DNA from: Rhodovulum visakhapatnamense
Lineage (GTDB): Bacteria; Pseudomonadota; Alphaproteobacteria; Rhodobacterales; Rhodobacteraceae
Direction: 5' to 3'
NCBI RefSeq assembly: GCF_004365965.1
Contig: NZ_SOEB01000018.1
Location: forward strand, 23,223-87,222
Length of the DNA stretch: 64,000 bases
Position numbers and translations under genes: made by a program. Each line of letters begins with the position of its first letter. Position 1 is the first letter of the stretch. Positions 59,150 through 64,000 of the stretch are shown in pieces. The notes under the pieces are model-generated. The model did not search any database and was not told where the DNA came from. It saw only the letters and a program-made list of their open reading frames with translations.

Positions 59150-59181
59150 AACGCCCGCCCGGTTTCCCGGGCGGGCGTTTT
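59150..59181. terminator. bidirectional terminator between M3 peptidase and DEAD-box helicase genes
   Basis: ACGCCCGCCCGG and CCGGGCGGGCGT form a perfect 12-bp stem with a 4-nt loop. A TTTT run follows on the plus strand and the two flanking genes are convergent. Confidence 0.9.
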
Positions 59182-59218
59182 CCGTAGCTTGTGAGGGTAG
59201 CGACAGCGCCCCAGGGGG

Positions 59219-60469
59219 TCAGGCCGCCGCGCGGCTCTTGTTGCGCGGACGGCGGCGCGCCCGGGCCTTGGCGGGCGGTTTGCCCGCGCCTTTGCTTGCG
59301 CCGCGCGGGCCGCCCCGCGACTGCTTCGGTTCGAGCCCTTCCCAGGGCGTGCCCGAGGCAACCGGGATCGCGCAGCCCATCACCTTGTGGATCGCCCGCA
59401 ATTCCGAGATCTCCTCGGGCGAACAGAACGCAACCGCCGCGCCATCGGCCCCGGCGCGCGCGGTGCGGCCGATCCGGTGGACATAGTTGTCGGGCACGTT
59501 CGGCAGGTCGAAATTATAGACGTGGCGCACCTCGGGGATGTCGATGCCCCGCGCCGCGACGTCGGTCGCCACCAGCACCCGCACATCGCCCGCGCGGAAC
59601 GCCTTGATCGCGCGGTCGCGCTGCCCCTGGCTCTTGTTGCCATGGATCGAGGCGGTCGCGAAGCCCGCCCGTTCAAGCTGTTTCGACAACCTCTCGGCGC
59701 CGTGCTTGGTGCGGCCGAAGACGATGGCACGGTCGTCGCGATGCCCGTCCAGAAGCTCGATCAGACGCCCGGTCTTTTCGGCCTTCTCAAGAAAATGCAC
59801 CGATTGCACGATCTTGTCGACGGCGGTGCCGGGGGGCGTCACCTCGACCCGGACCGGATTGGTCAGGTAGCTGGTCGCGATCTCGTCCATCTGCTTGGGC
59901 ATGGTGGCCGAGAACAGCATGGTCTGCCGCTCTTTCGGCAGCTTGGCCGCGATCCGGCGCAGGGCATGGATGAAGCCCAGATCCAGCATCTGGTCGGCCT
60001 CGTCCAGCACCAGGAACCGGGTCTCGGCCAGCACCACGGCGCCCCGGCCCATCAGGTCGATCAGCCGCCCAGGCGTCGCCACCAGCAGATCGGCGCCGCG
60101 CGCCATCCGCTTTTCCTGCGCCGAAAGCGAAGCGCCGCCGACCACGGTCTCGACACTGACCGGCGTGCCCGCGACCAGCGGCCGAAGGCTCTCGGCGATC
60201 TGCTTGACCAGTTCGCGGGTCGGGGCCAGCACCAGGGCGCGGGCGGTCTTGGGCACGGGCTTGCCGCGGGTTTCAGCCAGCGCGGTCAGCAGCGGCAGCC
60301 CGAAGGCCGCGGTCTTGCCGGTGCCGGTCTGCGCGAGACCGATCACGTCGCGGCCCTCCAGCGCCGGAGGAATGGCACGGGCCTGGATCGGGGTGGGCTC
60401 GGTGATGCCGGCCTCGGCCAGTCGCGTCACAAGCCGCTTGGGCAGGCCCATCATGTCGAATGTCGTCAC
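59219..60469 (-). CDS. DEAD-box RNA helicase (RhlE-like)
   Basis: The 416-residue ATP-dependent RNA helicase has all core motifs: Q motif (PTPIQARAIP), motif I AQTGTGKT, Ia PTRELVKQ, Ib TPGRL, II DEAD, III SAT, V DVAARGIDIP and VI HRIGRTARAG. The C-terminal 50 residues are a basic Arg/Lys/Ala-rich tail ([25 protein letters not shown]) suited to RNA binding. It probably acts in ribosome assembly or mRNA turnover. Which RhlE paralogue it is cannot be told. Confidence 0.93.
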   Translation of the reverse strand: MTTFDMMGLPKRLVTRLAEAGITEPTPIQARAIPPALEGRDVIGLAQTGTGKTAAFGLPLLTALAETRGKPVPKTARALVLAPTRELVKQIAESLRPLVAGTPVSVETVVGGASLSAQEKRMARGADLLVATPGRLIDLMGRGAVVLAETRFLVLDEADQMLDLGFIHALRRIAAKLPKERQTMLFSATMPKQMDEIATSYLTNPVRVEVTPPGTAVDKIVQSVHFLEKAEKTGRLIELLDGHRDDRAIVFGRTKHGAERLSKQLERAGFATASIHGNKSQGQRDRAIKAFRAGDVRVLVATDVAARGIDIPEVRHVYNFDLPNVPDNYVHRIGRTARAGADGAAVAFCSPEEISELRAIHKVMGCAIPVASGTPWEGLEPKQSRGGPRGASKGAGKPPAKARARRRPRNKSRAAA

Positions 60470-60734
60470 AGTGTCCTTTCGGGCGCCCGTCGCGGACGCC
60501 TCGTCAAAATGCGTTCGCCGCTGCGAACGGGTGAGCGGGCCCGCAACGCCTCGACCCTACTGGCCGGTTGGCGGCAGTCCCTGTACCCCTCGCGTGATGA
60601 TGGGAACGGATTTGCCCGACACCTTGCGCCGCGACCCGGTCATGCCGGGCAGGCGGCCTCTGTTCACGCGACAGAAGGTGCGGATCGGCGATCCGTACAG
60701 GATCGGGGCCTGCCGGTCAATCCGGCAACTGCCA

Positions 60735-61004
60735 TCACTTGAGCTGACTGTCCTTCGACCCCCGCCGGTTGATCCCGCCACGGATCACCGGCCGCCGGTC
60801 GCGATCGCCCTGGCACGCGACGCACAGCTTGACGCCCGGCAGGGCCTGCCGCCGCGCCTCGGGGATCGGCTCGCCGCAGTCGGCGCAGTCAGCCAGGCTG
60901 TCGCCCACCGGAGCGCGCCTGGCCTTCATCCGGTTCAGCTCGTCCTCGATAGAGGCGTCGATCTGGTCGTTCACCGCGCCGTCGCGCGCCCAGCCTCCGG
61001 CCAT
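60735..61004 (-). CDS. DksA/TraR family C4-type zinc-finger protein
   Basis: The 89-residue product ends with a zinc finger of four cysteines (CADCGEPIPEARRQALPGVKLCVACQ, residues about 40-65), the DksA/TraR signature. It lacks the long coiled-coil with the DxxDxA tip of true DksA, so it is more like short TraR-type proteins of unclear target. The 265 bp before the helicase gene (60470-60734) hold no feature I can name. Confidence 0.82.
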   Translation of the reverse strand: MAGGWARDGAVNDQIDASIEDELNRMKARRAPVGDSLADCADCGEPIPEARRQALPGVKLCVACQGDRDRRPVIRGGINRRGSKDSQLK

Positions 61005-61064
61005 CGTCAGACCTCCCTTGCAGGCGATCAGGATAGGGCAGTCCCTGGCCCTGCGTCAAAGCCT

Positions 61065-62321
61065 TCAGGCGGCGACGCGGGCGGGGGCCGGCGCCTCGCG
61101 GATCGGCAGATGCACCAGCGCCGAGAAGGCGCCGACGCCCACGCCCACCCACCAGACCAGATCGTAATTGCCGTAAAGATCGTAAAGCTTGCCGCCCAGC
61201 CAGACACCGAGGAAGCCGCCGATCTGGTGCGACAGGAAGACGAAGCCGTAAAGCGTGCCCATGTAACGCAGCCCGTAGATATGGGCGACAAGCCCGCTGG
61301 TCAGCGGCACCGTTGCCAGCCAGAGCGCGCCCATCACCATCGAGAAGACCAGCACCGTCACGGGTGTGATCGGCATCAGGATGAAGGCCGCCGCAGCGAT
61401 GGTGCGCGCCGTGTAGATCCCGGCCAGCAGGTATTTCCGGGAATAGCGGTTGCCCAGCCATCCGGCCGTCACCGTGCCGACGATGTTGAAGACCCCGATC
61501 ACCGAGATCGCGACCGCCCCCAGCGCCGAGGTCGTGGTGATCCCGATCGCCGACAGGGTCCCGCCGGGCACGATCGGGCCGCACAGCTCGGCCACGAAGG
61601 GCGGGAAATGCGCGGTGATGAAGGCAAGCTGATAGCCGCAGGAAAAGAACCCCATGAAGATCATCACATAGGACGGGTCGCGGAAGGCCCGGTTCAGGAC
61701 CTGGCCAAGGCTTTCCTCCAGCTCGGCCCGGCTCGCGACCTCGGGCGAGCGGATGAAGGGCAGCGCGAAAAGCGCGGCCAGCACCACGACCGCGAAGATC
61801 GCGAAGACGCCCTGCCAGGGCTGAAACCGCAGCAGGATCTCGGCCGCAGGCGGGCCCACGATCTGCCCGGCCGACCCGGCGGCGGTCGCGACCCCCAGCG
61901 CCATGGACCGATGCTCGGGCGCCGCCGCGCGTCCGACGATGGCCAGGATCACGCCGAATCCGGTGCCGGCGATGCCGAAGCCCACCAGCACTTCGAGCCC
62001 CTGCAGCTGCCAAGGCTGGATCGCGAAGGCCGAAAGCACCAGCCCCAGCGCGTAAAGCAGCGCGCCCGCAACGATGGCCTTGCGGTCGCCGATCTTCTCG
62101 GCCACGGCCCCGAACAGCGGCTGGCCGATGCCCCAGGCAAGGTTCTGGATCGCGATGGCCAGCGAGAACTCGGTCCGCGCCCAGCCGAATTCCTCGGCAA
62201 TCGGGATCTGGAACACCCCGAACGAGGCACGGACGGCGAATCCGATCAGCAGGATCACCGACCCGGCGATCAGCACCGGGGTCATCAGCGGCGCCTCTGC
62301 ACCGCGTTGGGCATGGGTCAT
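61065..62321 (-). CDS. MFS transporter (oxalate/formate antiporter-like)
   Basis: The 418-residue protein has 12 hydrophobic segments and the MFS loop-2/3 motif in the form GAVAEKIGDRKAIVAGALLY near residues 65-85. It starts at ATG 62321 after GGGGAGAGCCGAG; open frame upstream is GC-rich noncoding. The layout resembles monocarboxylate/oxalate-formate-type members of the family. Substrate not determinable. It stands alone. Confidence 0.85.
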   Translation of the reverse strand: MTHAQRGAEAPLMTPVLIAGSVILLIGFAVRASFGVFQIPIAEEFGWARTEFSLAIAIQNLAWGIGQPLFGAVAEKIGDRKAIVAGALLYALGLVLSAFAIQPWQLQGLEVLVGFGIAGTGFGVILAIVGRAAAPEHRSMALGVATAAGSAGQIVGPPAAEILLRFQPWQGVFAIFAVVVLAALFALPFIRSPEVASRAELEESLGQVLNRAFRDPSYVMIFMGFFSCGYQLAFITAHFPPFVAELCGPIVPGGTLSAIGITTTSALGAVAISVIGVFNIVGTVTAGWLGNRYSRKYLLAGIYTARTIAAAAFILMPITPVTVLVFSMVMGALWLATVPLTSGLVAHIYGLRYMGTLYGFVFLSHQIGGFLGVWLGGKLYDLYGNYDLVWWVGVGVGAFSALVHLPIREAPAPARVAA

Positions 62322-62718
62322 CTCGGCTCTCCCCGCGACCTGTGGGAACCGCTTGCCCCTGGTCGCAGACAGGCCTCCCGGTCGGGACCTTGGGCCACCG
62401 GGCCGGGCAGACATCTGAGGAAGGCGCGCGTTTCCCTGCCCCAATCTATGGCGGCACGACGCGGCCCGCACAAGACAAAGCCGTGTCCGCCCCGTTTTCC
62501 CGGATCGACGCGCCGCGCGGACGCTTCGATGCCGCCGGAATTGCACGTCCGGGCAGCGCCGAGGTGCGGTCCGATCCAAGATCGGCGCTGCGAAACCGGC
62601 TCCAGACGCCCCGCGAACCCCGGCCCCCGAGCTTCGATCAGGCCCTCAATTTTTCGCTTGATCTCCCTTCGCCGCTTCCATAAAAGCACGCGGGCAGACC
62701 AGACGGGATGCACAATAT
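62322..62718. other. 397-bp gap upstream of the MFS gene and tRNA-Ala
   Basis: No gene is recognisable. Open frames on both strands have no family features. The tRNA-Ala promoter should lie near its right end, where the AT-richer TTGATC and TAAAAG are spaced by 17 bp (about 62658-62686). Confidence 0.5.
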
Positions 62719-62794
<76 letters not shown>

Positions 62795-62963
62795 AAAGTC
62801 TACTGAAAAGCACCAGATAGTTCTGCCTTTATTGTCATAGGATTTGCCTCTGCCGCGCAGACCGGTGCTGTTTTCCCTACGAAAATCCATGCTGCCTCGA
62901 TCCATGCCCACGGCATGTTGATCGCTTCGCAGCCCTTCCCCCTGTCAAACCCGAGGATGGCCC

Positions 62964-63503
62964 ATGAGCGCCCCTTTCTTCGTCCTGACGGGCGGCCCCG
63001 GTGCGGGCAAGACCAGCCTGATCGCCGAGCTTGCCCGCCGCGGCTTTCACACAATCCCCGAATCCGGCCGCGCGATCATTCGCGAGGAAATGCAGAGCGA
63101 CGGAGATGCCCTCCCCTGGGCGGATCGCGCGACCTATGCCGAACGGATGTTGGAACGGGATCTGCACGCCTACAGCGCCGCACAGAAGCTCTCAGGCCCC
63201 GTAATCTTCGATCGCGGCATTCCGGATGTCCTTGGCTATCTGAAACTTTGCGGGCTTCCGGTGCCGCCCCACATCGCCGCAGCCGCCAAGGCAACCCGCT
63301 ACAACCGCCGAGTCTTCCTGGCGCCCTACTGGGACGAGATCTTCACGCAGGACCCCGAGCGCAAGCAGAGCCAGAGCGAGGCCGAAGCGACCTGTGCCGT
63401 TATGTTCGACACCTACATCGCGCTCGGCTACGAGATCATCGAGTTGCCGCGCACGGATATCGCAAGGCGCGCTGACTTTGTTTGCAAACAGCTCGCTATC
63501 TAA
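62964..63503 (+). CDS. AAA family ATPase, small predicted kinase-like protein
   Basis: The 179-residue P-loop protein has Walker A GGPGAGKTSLI at residues 10-20 and a Walker B-like VIFDRGIPDVLGY near residue 80 (DRG...D is typical of small nucleotide or metabolite kinases). The Arg-rich RYNRRVFLAPYW segment near residue 112 and the late DxxR helix fit a lid. The family is widespread as accessory 'AAA ATPase' proteins of unknown substrate, 170-190 residues long. ATG 62964 follows GAGGATGG. It lies just behind tRNA-Ala in AT-richer DNA. Confidence 0.85.
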   Translation: MSAPFFVLTGGPGAGKTSLIAELARRGFHTIPESGRAIIREEMQSDGDALPWADRATYAERMLERDLHAYSAAQKLSGPVIFDRGIPDVLGYLKLCGLPVPPHIAAAAKATRYNRRVFLAPYWDEIFTQDPERKQSQSEAEATCAVMFDTYIALGYEIIELPRTDIARRADFVCKQLAI

Positions 63504-63772
63504 CAGTCACCTCCAGATGCCGCGGCTGAACTGCTGAAGCGGACAATCCACACGGCTCCTCTGGTTCCTCTGCACTCCCCCTGTCTAACGGTCACGGCGC
63601 GTTCTTCTGCCGATAGCGGCCATTCGGCGCCTCAAGTCCGAGCCGCCCGTGGATCACGGAAGTGGCCGTTCATCCCCGTTGCAGCATGCACTCAGGCCGC
63701 CAAGGTCGGGAGAGCGGACCCTCCGGAAGTTCGTTGCCATTAATCCAAGACCTTCGGCGCTATCATCCAAAT
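63504..63772. other. 269-bp noncoding stretch after the AAA ATPase gene
   Basis: No gene is visible. TCTAACAGTCAC near 63500 and TCTAACGGTCAC near 63586 are a weak direct repeat of 12 bp with one change, perhaps from small duplications in accessory DNA. Confidence 0.4.
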
Positions 63773-63911
63773 TCAGCGTTCAAGCCAAACGAATGCCTGA
63801 CCGACGGTAAATTTGCTTTCCCCGAGATACCCGGTTCCATCCGCCAGATATGCGCTTGATCGTGAACCATATTCCAGAATCACTCCATCTGCACCCATCT
63901 GGGACGCTAGG
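63773..63911 (-). pseudogene. 3' fragment of an unidentified gene next to an IS5-type element
   Basis: A reading frame of about 45 codons (LASQMGADGVILEYGSRSS, then AYLADGTGYLGESKF and VGQAFVWLER) ends with a stop at 63773. It has protein-like composition and no start codon of its own apart from frame sharing with the transposase tail. It could be a gene cut by the IS, or a small gene fused to IS sequence. I do not recognise it. Confidence 0.4.
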
Positions 63912-64000
63912 TCATGTTGACAAATGGCGGACCCAGAGACGGATCGACGTGATGTCAATGAAGCCGAGGAAGCTCTCAGCGGTCTTGTCGTAGCGGGTCG
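63912..64000 (-). mobile_element. IS5-family transposase, C-terminal end only, cut by the window
   Basis: The minus-strand frame reads TRYDKTAESFLGFIDITSI, then RLWVRHLST and a stop codon at 63912-63914. This is the typical C-terminus of IS5-family (IS427-type) transposases: RYDK near the last acidic catalytic residue region, then a helix ending in RLWVR. The rest of the element lies beyond position 64000. Confidence 0.8.

Noticed and set aside
59161..59181. Read as a possible small-RNA gene because of its strong hairpin
   Set aside because: It is fully explained as a bidirectional terminator between convergent genes.
60557..60781. A 74-codon minus-strand open frame downstream of the DksA/TraR-type gene
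   Set aside because: It overlaps the 3' end of the zinc-finger gene in another frame and has no family features.

Overview
The window is high-GC, densely coded bacterial chromosome, most consistent with an alphaproteobacterium of the Rhodobacteraceae. Supporting signs are the order sucC-sucD-sucA-odhB-lpd, an E2 subunit with two lipoyl domains, a 41-residue zinc-less ribosomal protein L36, a class I PHA synthase, and abundant Tat-exported and ABC solute-uptake genes. The genus cannot be fixed from this sequence. No rRNA, prophage or CRISPR array is present. The left end cuts a GNAT acetyltransferase gene and the right end cuts an IS5-type transposase gene.

Layout. 1-9.4 kb: a plus-strand catabolic and transport run (class III aminotransferase, D-2-hydroxyacid dehydrogenase, HAD hydrolase, then a peptide-type ABC importer with a Tat-exported binding protein, two permeases and a double ATPase). 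It ends against a convergent Lrp/AsnC regulator. 10-23.4 kb: an amino-acid or opine-like catabolic island. It holds two DAO-type flavoenzymes, a LysR regulator, hydantoinase/oxoprolinase subunits HyuA and HyuB, a small [2Fe-2S] protein, an FAD/BFD-type dehydrogenase subunit, two aldehyde dehydrogenases and a tartrate/isopropylmalate-type dehydrogenase. Two near-identical 16-bp boxes flank lysR, one in the gap it shares with the divergent DAO gene and one before hyuA. This suggests a single regulon covering the parts of a three-subunit dye-linked dehydrogenase. 23.5-29.6 kb: an ammonium transporter fused to a chemoreceptor output domain, a decayed IS481-type element riddled with short repeats, and a GGDEF-EAL protein.

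29.9-43.7 kb: mixed genes. These are a HAF-repeat exported protein, mntH and mntR sharing a well-formed MntR box, a cobinamide kinase (cobU/cobP), a ribbon-helix-helix protein, a glyoxalase-family gene, a Tat-exported small subunit with a GMC oxidoreductase (gluconate-dehydrogenase type), opgG, a secreted GH128-like glucanase with RTX repeats, a ThrE-type exporter and an N-formylglutamate amidohydrolase. 43.8-46.1 kb: tRNA-Val(GAC), rpmJ and phaC.

46.4-56.2 kb: a minus-strand TCA operon encoding succinyl-CoA synthetase and the complete 2-oxoglutarate dehydrogenase complex. A DUF805 membrane protein, a 64-residue protein and two MAPEG proteins are embedded in it, mostly with 4-bp start/stop overlaps. 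56.4-62.3 kb: PAP2 phosphatase, M3 oligopeptidase, DEAD-box helicase, DksA/TraR zinc finger and an MFS transporter. 62.7-64 kb: tRNA-Ala(GGC), followed by lower-GC DNA with a small AAA ATPase, a gene fragment and the IS5-type transposase end, which looks like the edge of an accessory region.
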